64,000 nt of DNA from Aquitalea pelogenes (GCF_001515305.1 NZ_LNQV01000022.1:1-64000); one strand, 5' to 3'; shown: positions 21,207 to 30,782, counted from the first letter of the stretch. Notes: generated from the letters alone by a model not told the origin. Numbers and translations: made by a program.

Positions 21207-23060
21207 ATGCCCACCCGCCGACTCACCCGCCAGCTGATATGGCAGTTACTGCTGTATACCCTGCTGTTTGGCGTGGCCGTCATCACGCTCAAGGCCGTGG
21301 TGGTATGGCGCGACGGGCAGCGGGAGATGAATGCCATTCCCGACACGGTTTCCCGTCTTTACCTACCACTGCTGGGACAAAGCGCCTGGGATGTGGACAT
21401 TCCGGCCATTCAGTTGCAACTGCGGCTGATTGGGCAGATTCCGGGTGTGCAAAGCGTGGAAGTGCGTACCGAACTGGGTCAGTCACTGCGCTACGATAAT
21501 CCGGCCCTGCAAGACCAGTACAACCGTGAGGAATATCACCTGCCGCTGGCCTCCCCGCATGGCAAGGACAGCATTGGCACCTTGCAACTGCTGGTTTCGC
21601 GCCAACCGGTCTACCAGGCCATGTGGCATGAAGTGCTCAGTGCCACCTTGCAGTTTCTGCTGGGCTTCTTCGGCCTTGCCCTCTTGTTGTGGTGGCTGTT
21701 CAACCGCCAGTTGGTGAAGCCGCTGCAGGACATGGCGCAAACAGTACGCAATTATCAACCGGGCCAGGCATTGCCCCCCTTGCTGCCCGGCTCACCCGAC
21801 CAGGTGGTGGATAATGAGCTGAGCGAACTGGCACGTGCCTTTCGCAGCATGAGCGACAATATCAACCGCCATCTGGCCGAACGCAGCGGAATTGAAAACG
21901 AGCTGGCCAGCCATCGCGACGAACTGGCAAGGCTGGTGGCCGAACGCACCCGGGAGCTGGACCAGCTACTGCGCTTTCAGCAGCTGATTGCCGGTATCTC
22001 CACCCGCTTCATCAATATCCCGTTACACGATATTGATCAGGCCACCGACATGGCGCTGGGAGAAATCGGCCAGTTCATGCAGGTGGAGCGCTGCTATCTG
22101 GTGAGCTTCTCCGACGCCTGGCTGGTCGACACCGTGCATGAATGGTGCGCCTCCGGCATTTCCCCCACTACCCACACCTTGCTGGGAGAAAGCCTGCAAC
22201 AGCGCAGCTTCGCCTGGCAGCAATTGCAGCAGTTCGGCGTGCTGTCACTGGATGCCTTGTCTGCCCTTCCCGCCAGCGCCACCCTGGAACGCCATGAGCT
22301 GGAAAGCCATCAGGTGCAAAGCCTGTTCATGCTGCGCATCGACCATATGGGCCGGCCGATCGGTTTGTTCGGCTGCGATATGGTAAGCCGCCAACGCCAG
22401 TGGCAGGGCAAGGAGCAGCAGCAAGCCCGTCTACTGGGTGAAACACTGGCCAATACCATCATCCGCCGCCAGCAATTGCAAACCCTGAGCAGCACCCAGC
22501 AACAATTACGCAATGCCAATGCCGACCTGGCACGCATGGCCTTCAGTGACGGCCTCACCGGTATTGCCAACCGGCGCTATTTTGATGAGCAGTTGCTGGA
22601 GTGTTTCACCCAGGCACGCAGTCAACACCAGAGCCTGAGCGTGATGCAGATCGACATCGATTACTTCAAGCAATTCAACGACAGCTACGGGCATCTGGCG
22701 GGCGACCAGTGCCTGCGTCAGGTTGCGCAGTGCATACAGTCGCAGCTGGCTGGCACGACAGCGCTGGCCGCACGGGTGGGAGGTGAGGAATTCGGCGTCC
22801 TGTTACCCGGCTATCACGCTGCTGACAGCCTGGCACTGGCCGAGGTCCTGCGTCAGGCCATCTGGCAACTGGCCATTGCCCATCGCAACAGCTCGGTTGG
22901 CGACCGGGTCACCATCAGCATTGGCGTTGCCACCTTGCAGGACAATCACTACGCCAGCCAGCAACTGATGCGGGATGCCGACCTGGCGCTGTATCGCGCC
23001 AAGAACCTGGGTCGGAATCAGGTGGTACAAGCCCAGACGCCACCTCATATATTGGCCTGA
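21207..23060 (+). CDS. Membrane diguanylate cyclase with periplasmic sensor, HAMP, GAF and GGDEF domains
   Basis: 617 residues from ATG 21207 (AGGAG 7 nt upstream). Order: transmembrane helix (about 8-32), periplasmic domain of about 115 residues, second helix (about 150-170), HAMP linker and coiled coil (FNRQLVKPLQDMAQTV onward), GAF domain (about 255-415), GGDEF domain (about 445-610) with an active-site RVGGEEFGVLLP and substrate motifs FSDGLTGIANRR and QIDIDYFKQFND. The loop before GGEEF reads TTALAARVGGEEF, so the RxxD inhibitory site is missing. It should make cyclic-di-GMP from GTP. The upstream binding protein, 10 bp away, is the probable input partner. A bidirectional terminator follows. 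Confidence 0.88.
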   Translation: MPTRRLTRQLIWQLLLYTLLFGVAVITLKAVVVWRDGQREMNAIPDTVSRLYLPLLGQSAWDVDIPAIQLQLRLIGQIPGVQSVEVRTELGQSLRYDNPALQDQYNREEYHLPLASPHGKDSIGTLQLLVSRQPVYQAMWHEVLSATLQFLLGFFGLALLLWWLFNRQLVKPLQDMAQTVRNYQPGQALPPLLPGSPDQVVDNELSELARAFRSMSDNINRHLAERSGIENELASHRDELARLVAERTRELDQLLRFQQLIAGISTRFINIPLHDIDQATDMALGEIGQFMQVERCYLVSFSDAWLVDTVHEWCASGISPTTHTLLGESLQQRSFAWQQLQQFGVLSLDALSALPASATLERHELESHQVQSLFMLRIDHMGRPIGLFGCDMVSRQRQWQGKEQQQARLLGETLANTIIRRQQLQTLSSTQQQLRNANADLARMAFSDGLTGIANRRYFDEQLLECFTQARSQHQSLSVMQIDIDYFKQFNDSYGHLAGDQCLRQVAQCIQSQLAGTTALAARVGGEEFGVLLPGYHAADSLALAEVLRQAIWQLAIAHRNSSVGDRVTISIGVATLQDNHYASQQLMRDADLALYRAKNLGRNQVVQAQTPPHILA

Positions 23061-23073
23061 GCCGCAGTGGACA

Positions 23074-23105
23074 AAAAAAGCCCGGTTATAAACCGGGCTT
23101 TTTCC
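23074..23105. terminator. Bidirectional terminator between the GGDEF gene and metF
   Basis: AAAAAAAGCCCGGTT-ATA-AACCGGGCTTTTT: perfect stem with A run on one side and T run on the other, between two convergent genes. Confidence 0.88.
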
Positions 23106-23126
23106 GATGGTGCGACTATGCGGCCA

Positions 23127-23963
23127 TTACAGGCCCAGACGCTGCCATACCGTGGACACCAGGCCAGCCTGGTTCAGGGTGTAGAAGTGCAGGCCCGGCG
23201 CACCATTGGCCAGCAGGCGGTCGCACAGCTCGGTCACCACATCCAGACCCAGGGCACGAATGGAGGCCGCATCATCGTAATAGGATTGCATGCGCTGACG
23301 CAGCCAGCGCGGCACTTCGGCCCCGCACATATCGGAGAAGCGGCACAGCTGACCGAAGTTGGCAATCGGCATGATGCCCGGCACGATGGGAATGTCCACA
23401 CCGCGCGCCTGCGCTTCGTCGACAAAGCGGAAGTAGGCATCCGCATTGAAGAAATACTGGGTCATGGCCGAATTGGCACCGGCTTTTACCTTGCGCACGA
23501 AATTGTTCAGGTCATCCTCGGCCGACTTGGCCTGCGGGTGGAATTCCGGATAGGCAGCCACTTCAATATGAAAATGTTCGCCATGCTCGCTGCGGATGAA
23601 CTCGACCAGCTCATTGGCATAGCGGAATTCACCGGCAGCCACCATGCCGGACGGCATGTCACCACGCAGCGCCACAATGTGACGGATGCCGTGATTGCGG
23701 TATTCGTTGAGGATGGCGCTGATGTTTTCCCGTGTCGAGCCGATACACGACAGGTGCGGTGCCGCGGCATGCCCTTCGCTGCGGATCTCCAGCACGGTGG
23801 ACAGGGTGCCATCGCGGGTGGTGCCACCAGCACCGAAGGTCACCGAGAAAAACTGCGGCTTGAACTGGGCCAGTTGCTGGCGGGTAGTACGCAGCTTGGC
23901 CACGCCCTCGGGGGTCTTGGGCGGGAAAAACTCGAAGCTGAAGGTTTTTTTCTGTTCGTTCAT
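23127..23963 (-). CDS. metF: 5,10-methylenetetrahydrofolate reductase
   Basis: 278 residues, a complete FAD-containing TIM-barrel MetF. The N-terminal SFEFFPPKTPEG carries the catalytic Glu, and FFSVTFGAGGTTRDGT, HIVALRGDMPSG and QYFFNADAYFRFVD are in place. It reduces methylene-THF to methyl-THF, the methyl donor for methionine synthesis. It lies 136 bp behind ahcY on the same strand, linking the two halves of the methyl cycle, but a terminator-like hairpin stands between them, so metF may have its own promoter or depend on read-through. Confidence 0.95.
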   Translation of the reverse strand: MNEQKKTFSFEFFPPKTPEGVAKLRTTRQQLAQFKPQFFSVTFGAGGTTRDGTLSTVLEIRSEGHAAAPHLSCIGSTRENISAILNEYRNHGIRHIVALRGDMPSGMVAAGEFRYANELVEFIRSEHGEHFHIEVAAYPEFHPQAKSAEDDLNNFVRKVKAGANSAMTQYFFNADAYFRFVDEAQARGVDIPIVPGIMPIANFGQLCRFSDMCGAEVPRWLRQRMQSYYDDAASIRALGLDVVTELCDRLLANGAPGLHFYTLNQAGLVSTVWQRLGL

Positions 23964-24045
23964 GATCGTCTCTGTCCCTGCTCGGGGCGGCAGGCTTTAG
24001 TTTTTATACTGCAGCGTGTCGAAGCGGTAGTGGCCCGCAGATAGA

Positions 24046-24085
24046 AAAACGGACAGGTGCATCATACCCTGCCCTGTCCGTTTGC
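24046..24085 (-). terminator. Terminator downstream of ahcY
   Basis: On the - strand, stem AAACGGACAGG/CCTGTCCGTTT with a loop of about 15 nt, then TTTCTAT. Separates ahcY from metF, at least partly. Confidence 0.65.
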
Positions 24086-24099
24086 CTTACAGCCCGCTA

Positions 24100-25499
24100 T
24101 CAATAACGATAGTGCGCCGGCTTATAAGGGCCCTGCTTCGGTACGCTGATGTAGGCGGCCTGCTCGTCGGACAGCTCGGTCAGGTTGGCACCGATACGCT
24201 TCAGGTGCAGGCGGGCCACCTTCTCGTCCAGATGCTTGGGCAGCACATACACTTCCTTGCCGTACTTTTCACCGTGCTGGAAGATTTCCATCTGCGCCAG
24301 CACCTGGTTGGTGAAGGAGTTGGACATCACGAAGCTGGGGTGGCCGGTAGCGCAGCCCAGGTTCACCAGACGGCCTTCGGCCAGCAGGATGATGCGCTTG
24401 CCATCCGGGAAGATGATGTGGTCAACCTGCGGCTTGATGTTGTCCCACTGGTACTGGCGCAGGCTGGCGACTTCGATTTCGCTGTCGAAGTGGCCGATAT
24501 TGCACACGATGGCGTTATTGCGCATTTTGACCATGTGCTCATGGGTAATCACCGATACATTGCCGGTGGTGGTAACGAAGATGTCGCCCTGATCGGCCAC
24601 GTCATCCATCCGCACCACGCGGTAGCCTTCCATCGCGGCTTGCAGCGCGCAGATCGGGTCTACCTCGGTTACCCATACGGTGGCACCCAGGCCACGCAGG
24701 CTTTGGGCGCAGCCCTTGCCCACGTCACCGTAGCCCAATACCACGGCGACCTTACCGGCGATCATCACGTCGGTAGCACGCTTGATGCCATCCACCAGCG
24801 ATTCGCGGCAGCCGTACAGGTTGTCGAACTTGGACTTGGTCACCGAGTCGTTGACGTTGAAGGCCGGGAACGGCAGACGGCCTTCTTTTTGCATCTGGTA
24901 CAGACGATGCACGCCGGTGGTGGTTTCTTCGGTCACGCCCTTGATATGCGGCAGACGCTTGGAATACCAGTGCGGGTCTACTTCCAGGTAACGGGCAATG
25001 GCAGCAAACAGCGCGGTTTCTTCTTCGTTGGACGGATGGCTGATGACGCTGCGGTCTTGCTCGGCCTTGCTGCCCAGCATCAGCAGCAAGGTGGCATCGC
25101 CACCGTCATCCAGAATCATGTTGGCTTCCTGACCTTCCGGCCATTCGAAGATCTTGTGGGAGAACTCCCAGTATTCATCCAGGCTTTCACCCTTGAAGGC
25201 AAATACCGGGATATTGGCTGCGGCAATGGCGGCAGCGGCGTGGTCTTGCGTGGAGAAGATATTGCAGGAAGCCCAGCGTACATCGGCACCCAGTTCCACC
25301 AGGGTTTCGATCAGCACGCCAGTCTGAATGGTCATGTGCAGCGAACCGGCAATGCGGGCACCGCGCAGCGCTTCTGGTGCGCGTATTCTTCACGCAGCGC
25401 CATCAGGCCGGGCATTTCGGTTTCGGCGATTGCAAGTTCCTTGCGGCCCCAGGCTGCAAGATTGATGTCAGCTACGTGAAAATCGGAGAATTCAGCCAT
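24100..25499 (-). CDS. ahcY: S-adenosylhomocysteine hydrolase; frameshifted
   Basis: About 466 residues after repair. It splits S-adenosylhomocysteine into adenosine and homocysteine with bound NAD. Visible features: NAD-binding [13 protein letters not shown], substrate-side [14 protein letters not shown] and [13 protein letters not shown], the [12 protein letters not shown] stretch and the C-terminal PYKPAHYRY. The start [14 protein letters not shown] (ATG 25499) has AAAGGA 9 nt upstream. The frame breaks after EYAHQK at about 25370-25374: adding one G (on the - strand) restores [20 protein letters not shown]. An essential, conserved gene with a one-base loss suggests a sequencing error. An SAH riboswitch precedes it, so expression rises when its toxic substrate accumulates. 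Confidence 0.93.
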
Positions 25500-25569
25500 C
25501 GTGCAAAGTCCTTTCACACGCCGGCCGGAACGCGGCTCACCCGCTATTCCGGCATCGGCACGGAGATTA

Positions 25570-25634
25570 GTCAGGTGAGCGCCGTTTGCAAGAAGCCCGA
25601 GCCTGGGGATTGACCTCGCAGCGCTCCTCGGGAA
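25570..25634 (-). promoter_or_regulatory. SAH riboswitch upstream of ahcY
   Basis: Read on the - strand, the leader begins CCCGAGGAGCGCTGC, then AGGTC, then CAGGCTCGGG pairing back to the first strand (CCCGAG/CTCGGG), and ends with GGCGCTCAC, which can pair with GAGCGC as the pseudoknot. This matches the SAH riboswitch core known from proteobacterial ahcY and metH leaders. It lies about 70 nt before the ahcY start; binding SAH is known to turn expression on. Confidence 0.92.
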
Positions 25635-25641
25635 TGCCGTA

Positions 25642-25647
25642 ATTATA
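25642..25647 (-). promoter_or_regulatory. Probable -10 element of the ahcY promoter
   Basis: TATAAT on the - strand, about 10 nt before the first paired base of the riboswitch, exactly where transcription should begin. The -35 is weak (ATTCAC at 17 bp). Confidence 0.55.
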
Positions 25648-25738
25648 CCTAGAGACACAAAAATGTGAATGAAACTTGCACAACAGGGGTTAAACTAAAA
25701 CGTTGCGGTAAATATAGTCACTTTGCATAGCGGGTCTC

Positions 25739-27407
25739 ATGTCTCTTGTTTTTACCTCCATTTCAGCCATTTCCGGGTTAGCCGCCCTCAGTGCTGCCAC
25801 CATCGGCATCCTGGCTTGGGAAAGGCGCAAGGTAAGCGGAGCCCGCTATCTGGCCTGGCTGATGCTGGCTGTCACGGTCTGGGCCGGCGCGGCCACCATA
25901 GAGCTGTCCTCCACCCTGCTGCGCGACAAGATTTTCTGGTCCAAGGTGGAATACCTGGGCACCCTGAGTGTGCCGGTACTGTTTTTCCTGCTGGCCGCCG
26001 ATTACAACCAGCTGGAACGCGCACTACGTCCACGCACCATCATGCAGTTATTGCTGATTCCCCTGTTCAGCCTGGCACTTGCGCTTAGCAATGAAAAGCA
26101 TGGCTTGATCTGGCGCAGCTTTCAGCCTTCTCCCTCCGGACACAATCTGCTGATTTTCAATCACGGGCCTTTGTTCTGGTTACTGGTTGCCGGGTATTCC
26201 TATCTGATGATGCTGCTTGGCTCACTGCTCTTGCTGCGTACCCTGCACTTTTACTCGCCTCATTACCGCGGCCAGTCGCTCATCCTGATGCTGGGCGCCA
26301 TTGTCCCGTGGATAGGCAATCTGCTGTACCTGTCAGGCAATATCAGCTGGCAAGGACTGGACCCCACACCGCTGTGCTTTGCCGCCACCGGTGCCATTTT
26401 TGCCTTCGACCTGCTTTACCTGCGCATGTTGTATGTGGTGCCCATCGCGCGCGGTACGCCTTCAATGCCATGGGTGACGGCATTGTGGTGATAGACAATG
26501 AAAAAACCATTCTGGATATCAATCCGGCAGCTGCCAACCTGTTTGGCAAACCGGCAGGTGTGCTGTGCGGACAGCAATTGCAGATTGCCGCCCTGGTTGC
26601 AGTGGCAGATCAGGATGGCTCGCATCAGGTGGAACTGAACGGGCCAGGCTCGCGTCCATTCTGGAAGTGCGCGCCTTTCCCATCCGTGAAAGCGGCGTTA
26701 CCCTGGGTGGGCGCATGCTGGTGCTGCGTGATATTTCGCGGCAGCGTCTGGCGGAGGAGGCCTTGCATCAGGCCTATCTGCAACTGAAAACCCGTATCGA
26801 CGAAATCGAAACCTTGCAGGACACACTGCGGGAGCAGGCCCTGCACGATCCGCTCACCGGCCTGTACAACCGTCGTTATCTGGAAGAAACCCTGGGCCGG
26901 GAAATCAGCCGGGCTGGCAGGGAACAGCGCTCGCTGACTTTTGCGCTGATTGATCTGGACAACTTCAAAAGCATCAATGACCGCTTTGGTCACATCATTG
27001 GCGACACCGTGCTGTGCGCACTGGCCGACTTGCTGCGCGCCCATTGCCGGCAGGCGGATATTGTCTGTCGCCTGGGTGGCGAGGAGTTCATCGTGGTGCT
27101 GCCTTCGGCAGACCAGCGCAATGGCTGGATGCGCATGGAGCTACTGCGACAACGCTTCTCCGAGTTACAGTTCCAGGCCGAGGAGCAGCGCTTTCAAACC
27201 AGCTTCTCTTGCGGCATTGCCTGCTTTCCGCAGGATGGCAATAATTTTGCCCGCCTGTACCAGCTGGCGGACATGGCGTTGTATCAGGCCAAGGCCAAGG
27301 GCAAGAACCAGGTTTTACTGCACGCCCCCACTCCGGCAGTCGCGGAGGACTCCAGCCCGACGGAAAACAGTCCGCACACCCCGACGCAAAACGCAGGCAG
27401 TGAATGA
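25739..27407 (+). CDS. Diguanylate cyclase with 7TM sensor, PAS and GGDEF domains; two frameshifts
   Basis: About 556 residues after repair. The N-terminus (about 1-235) is a seven-helix domain of the kind found at the front of some histidine kinases (AWERRKVSGARYLAWLM, KIFWSKVEYLG). A PAS-like domain follows (NAMGDGIVVIDNEKTILDIN), then a coiled coil and GGDEF domain with CRLGGEEFIVVLP and an intact RxxD inhibitory site (RQAD five residues before GGEEF's leading block). It should make cyclic-di-GMP and be subject to product inhibition. Two single-base losses, at about 26446-26457 and 26643-26652, shift the frame in the same direction; restoring both gives whole codons. Divergent from ahcY. 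Signal unknown. Confidence 0.8.
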
Positions 27408-27408
27408 A

Positions 27409-27437
27409 AAAGGCCGGGAATATATCCCGGCCTTGTT
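27409..27437. terminator. Terminator between the GGDEF gene and sspB
   Basis: AAGGCCGGGA-ATATA-TCCCGGCCTT followed by GTTTG, with an A run on the left; probably works for both convergent genes. Confidence 0.75.
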
Positions 27438-27451
27438 TGACATCACACGCC

Positions 27452-27898
27452 TTACTTCACGATACGCAGGCTGGGACGACCACCCGCACGCGGCGGGGTT
27501 TCCGGTGCCGGGCTGTCTGCGTCGGCATCAGCCACCGGCTCAGTGGCCGCACTGACCGGCTGCAAGGCAGGTTTGCCTGGTGTCTGACCCAGTTCAACCT
27601 CGAAGCCCATTCCTTCGCCGGTTTCCCGCGCGAAAATCGACATCACATTGCCAACCGGCACCCAGATATCACGCGATACACCGGCAAAGCGGGCGGAGAA
27701 CGACAACCACTCGTTGTCGATGCGCAGATTATGGGTTGCACTGGCGGCAATATTGAGCACGATTTCGTTGTTCTTCACGTATTCGCGCGGGACATCGGTA
27801 TGCTCATCCACCCACACCACCACAAAGGGGGTGTGACCATTATCCGTACACCATTCATACAGTGCGCGGAGCATATATGGCTTGGTACTGGCGCTCAT
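27452..27898 (-). CDS. sspB: ClpXP adaptor SspB (protease specificity-enhancing factor)
   Basis: 148 residues from ATG 27898, chosen because AAGGA lies 5 nt upstream, whereas the ATG two codons earlier overlaps that site. The folded domain (KPYMLRALYEWCTDNGHTPF onward, HLNLN-type strands, FSARFAGVSRDIWVPVGNVM) binds ssrA tags. A flexible acidic/Pro-rich linker follows and the tail ends in RPSLRIVK, the short peptide that docks on the ClpX zinc-binding domain. SspB tethers ssrA-tagged proteins from stalled ribosomes to ClpXP. It lies 8 bp behind sspA, the usual arrangement. Confidence 0.93.
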   Translation of the reverse strand: MSASTKPYMLRALYEWCTDNGHTPFVVVWVDEHTDVPREYVKNNEIVLNIAASATHNLRIDNEWLSFSARFAGVSRDIWVPVGNVMSIFARETGEGMGFEVELGQTPGKPALQPVSAATEPVADADADSPAPETPPRAGGRPSLRIVK

Positions 27899-27906
27899 GG
27901 TCATCC

Positions 27907-28509
27907 TTACTTGCGCATGGCCTTTTCGGACGGGGTCAGCGAATCAATGAAAGACTGACGCTGGAAAATGCGTTCGGCGTATTTCAGGATGGGAGCAGCA
28001 TGCTTGCCCAGGTCGATGTTGTAATGCTCCAGGCGCCACATCAGCGGAGCGATGGCCACATCGATCATGGAGAACTCTTCACCCAGCATGAACTTTTGCT
28101 TGGCAAATACCGGTGCAATGGTGGTCAGGCCATCACGGATGGCTTCACGCGCCTTGGTGGCTTCCTTGCCGGAAGCGCCGGCTTCCAGCACTTTCACGTG
28201 GCAGAACAGTTCGTTTTCGAAACGGTGCAGGAACAGGCGGGCACGCGCACGCATCACCGGGTCGGCCGGCATCAGTTGCGGGTGCGGGAAACGCTCGTCA
28301 ATGTATTCATTGATGATGTTGGATTCGTGCAGGATCAGGTCACGCTCCACCAGTACCGGCACTTCGTTGTAGGGATTCATCACAGCCAGATCTTCCGGCT
28401 TGTTGTGAATGTCTACATCGATGATCTCGAAATCCATGCCCTTTTCATACAACACGATACGGCAACGTTGGCTGAAGGGGCAGGTAATTCCAGAATAAAG
28501 AGTCATCAT
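27907..28509 (-). CDS. sspA: Stringent starvation protein A
   Basis: 200 residues from ATG 28509 (or the adjacent ATG 28506), with AAGGA 11 nt upstream. It has a glutathione S-transferase fold: LYSGITCPFSQRCRIVLYEKG, NPYNEVPVLVERDLILHESN, IINEYIDERFPHPQL. SspA binds RNA polymerase in E. coli and supports acid and stationary-phase survival; it lacks GST activity. Followed closely by sspB and preceded by the petABC genes, a gene order widely kept in beta- and gammaproteobacteria. Confidence 0.92.
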   Translation of the reverse strand: MMTLYSGITCPFSQRCRIVLYEKGMDFEIIDVDIHNKPEDLAVMNPYNEVPVLVERDLILHESNIINEYIDERFPHPQLMPADPVMRARARLFLHRFENELFCHVKVLEAGASGKEATKAREAIRDGLTTIAPVFAKQKFMLGEEFSMIDVAIAPLMWRLEHYNIDLGKHAAPILKYAERIFQRQSFIDSLTPSEKAMRK

Positions 28510-28665
28510 GGCTTGCGGATATCCTTGACAGGAGCTGTCGATTTCGATCAAAGAAGGGATTTTACCATTTTCGGGATGGCAATTTCCACAACTAGATCAC
28601 AACACCATGATTACAAAAGAAAAAAGGCGGAAATATCCGCCTTTTTCTTTGAACTGCACCAGTAC

Positions 28666-29427
28666 TTAGTGCACGTCTTTCCAGTATTCCTTCTTCAGGA
28701 AGTAGGTCAGTGGCAGCAGCAGCACACCCAGGAACAGCAGCACAATGTAGCCGATCTGATGGCGCTTCACCTGAGCCGGCTCACCAATGTACACAAGGTA
28801 ATTGGTCAGGTCAGCCATACGCTTGTCAAACTCGGCGGTATTGGCCTTGCCGTTTTCCAGCTTGGTGAGGGTACCGGCCTTGACCAGTTCGAGCTTGTGC
28901 TCTTCATGGCCTTCAGCATTTTTCTCGGTCTTCAGTACTTGCTCACCTTGCATTTCCCACAGCACGTGCGGCATGCCAACCTTGTCGAACACCAGATTGT
29001 TCCAGCCGGTCGGACGGGACGGATCACGGTAGAAGCCACGCAGGTAGGCGTACAGATAGTCTGCACCACGGGAACGGGCAATCAGCGAGAGGTCCGGCGG
29101 CGCCGCACCCAGCCACAGTTTGGCGTCCTTCTTGTCCATGGAAACATTCATCTGGTCGCCGATCTTGGCACCTTCCGGCAACAGGTTGGCCTTGATCTGC
29201 TCTTCAGTCAGGCCAATGTCTTCCAGACGGTTGTAGCGCATGGCGCTGGCCGAGTGGCAGGACAGGCAGTAGTTGCTGAACAGCTGGGCACCACGTTGCA
29301 GGCTTTCGGTGTCCTGAATGTCGATCGGAGCCTTTTCCAGCTTCGGCCCTTCATTGGCCAGAACCGTGCCGCTTACCGGCAACACCAGCGCCATGGCAGC
29401 GATCAGGTGGCGGATTTTGCTTTTCAT
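28666..29427 (-). CDS. petC: Cytochrome c1 of the bc1 complex
   Basis: 253 residues from ATG 29427 (AAAGGA 4-5 nt upstream). A signal peptide (MKSKIRHLIAAMALVLPVSG, cleaved near VLA-NEG) is followed by the haem-binding C54-L-S-C57-H58 motif and, further on, a Met axial ligand candidate in VGMPHVLWEMQGEQ. A C-terminal membrane anchor (RHQIGYIVLLFLGVLLLPLT) holds the domain on the periplasmic side. It passes electrons from the Rieske protein to soluble cytochromes. Last gene of petA-petB-petC, 17 bp after petB. Confidence 0.94.
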   Translation of the reverse strand: MKSKIRHLIAAMALVLPVSGTVLANEGPKLEKAPIDIQDTESLQRGAQLFSNYCLSCHSASAMRYNRLEDIGLTEEQIKANLLPEGAKIGDQMNVSMDKKDAKLWLGAAPPDLSLIARSRGADYLYAYLRGFYRDPSRPTGWNNLVFDKVGMPHVLWEMQGEQVLKTEKNAEGHEEHKLELVKAGTLTKLENGKANTAEFDKRMADLTNYLVYIGEPAQVKRHQIGYIVLLFLGVLLLPLTYFLKKEYWKDVH

Positions 29428-29444
29428 ATGTCCTTTCCCCTTGC

Positions 29445-30782
29445 TTACACGTTGGTGGCGAACAGGTAGGCCGCAATCACGGTCACTGCCACCAGCACCA
29501 GGAACTGCAGCTGACGCTTGCCATTGGTGTCCGTCACGCGGGTCGGTACCGGTACGGTGCCAACGTCGTTCTTGGTGTAGAACGGCATGCCCAGGAAGAA
29601 GGCGAAGTAGACGAACGACAGGATCTGCGAGATCAGGGTTCGACCAGCTGTCGGCGGCATGGCACCCAGGATGCCCAGGCCGATGAAGGCGATGATGAAC
29701 AGCACCAGCATGAACTTGAACTTGGGACCGCGATAACGGATGGACTTGATCGGGGAACGATCCAGCCACGGCAGGAAGGCAATCACCACTACGGCAGCAC
29801 CCATGCCGATCACACCCCAAACCTGGGTACCCAGGAAGGACGGAATGGCACGCAAGATGGCGTAGAACGGGGTGAAGTACCATACCGGCGCAATGTGCGG
29901 CGGGGTCTTCAGCGGGTCAGCCTGGTCGAAGTTCGGGTGTTCCAGGAAGTAGCCACCCATTTCCGGCAGGAAGAACACGATGATGGAGAACACGATCAGG
30001 AACACGGCCACACCGAAGATATCCTTCACGGTGTAGTAAGGATGGAAAGGAATGCCATCCAGCGGGATGCCCTTTTCGTCCTTCAGTTTCTTGATTTCCA
30101 CGCCATCCGGGTTGTTGGAACCCACTTCGTGCAGCGCGATCAGGTGAGCCACCACCAGGGCCAGCAGCACCAGCGGCACGGCAATCACGTGCAGGGCGAA
30201 GAAGCGGTTCAGCGTGGCATCGGACACCACGAAGTCACCACGGATCCACACCGACAGGTCCGGGCCGATTACCGGGATGGAACCGAACAGGTTCACGATC
30301 ACCTGCGCACCCCAGAAGGACATCTGGCCCCAAGGCAGCAGATAACCCATGAAGGCTTCAGCCATCAGGCACAGGAAAATCAGGCAACCAAACACCCATA
30401 CCAGTTCGCGCGGCTGCTTGTACGAGCCGTAGATCAGGCCACGGAACATGTGCAGGTAAACCACCACGAAGAACATGGAAGCACCGGTGGAGTGCATGTA
30501 GCGGATGATCCAGCCACCTGCCACATCACGCATGATGTATTCCACCGAGGCAAACGCTACCGGGATGCCGGCTGCGTTCAGGTTGCCATCCGGCTTGTAG
30601 TTCATGGTGAGGAAGATGCCGGTCACGATCTGGATAACCAGAACCAGCATGGCCAGCGAGCCGAAGAAGTACCAGAAGTTGAAGTTCTTCGGTGCGTAAT
30701 ACTCGGTAACGTGCTCTTTCAGCATCGATGACAGCGGGAAGCGGTCGTCAATCCAGTTCAGCAGCTTTTGTCCTTTGCTCAT
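29445..30782 (-). CDS. petB: Cytochrome b of the bc1 complex
   Basis: 445 residues, a full-length proteobacterial cytochrome b with eight or more transmembrane helices. The haem-ligand histidines lie in RYMHSTGASMFF/VYLHMFRGLIYGSYK and in FFALHVIAVPLVLLALVVAHLIALHEVGSNNP. The quinol-oxidation loop carries the PEWY-type motif in the form PVWYFTPFYAILRAIP. GAFMGYLLPWGQMS-type sequence (EAFMGYLLPWGQMSFWGAQV) is present. It oxidises ubiquinol at the inner membrane. Strong ribosome-binding site GAGGGGG 5 nt before ATG. Between petA (14 bp upstream) and petC. Confidence 0.95.
   Translation of the reverse strand: MSKGQKLLNWIDDRFPLSSMLKEHVTEYYAPKNFNFWYFFGSLAMLVLVIQIVTGIFLTMNYKPDGNLNAAGIPVAFASVEYIMRDVAGGWIIRYMHSTGASMFFVVVYLHMFRGLIYGSYKQPRELVWVFGCLIFLCLMAEAFMGYLLPWGQMSFWGAQVIVNLFGSIPVIGPDLSVWIRGDFVVSDATLNRFFALHVIAVPLVLLALVVAHLIALHEVGSNNPDGVEIKKLKDEKGIPLDGIPFHPYYTVKDIFGVAVFLIVFSIIVFFLPEMGGYFLEHPNFDQADPLKTPPHIAPVWYFTPFYAILRAIPSFLGTQVWGVIGMGAAVVVIAFLPWLDRSPIKSIRYRGPKFKFMLVLFIIAFIGLGILGAMPPTAGRTLISQILSFVYFAFFLGMPFYTKNDVGTVPVPTRVTDTNGKRQLQFLVLVAVTVIAAYLFATNV

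Noticed and set aside
28666-29883. A long open frame extending petC upstream by more than 150 codons.
   Set aside because: The extension reads through petB in another frame; the signal peptide and ribosome-binding site fix the start at 29427.
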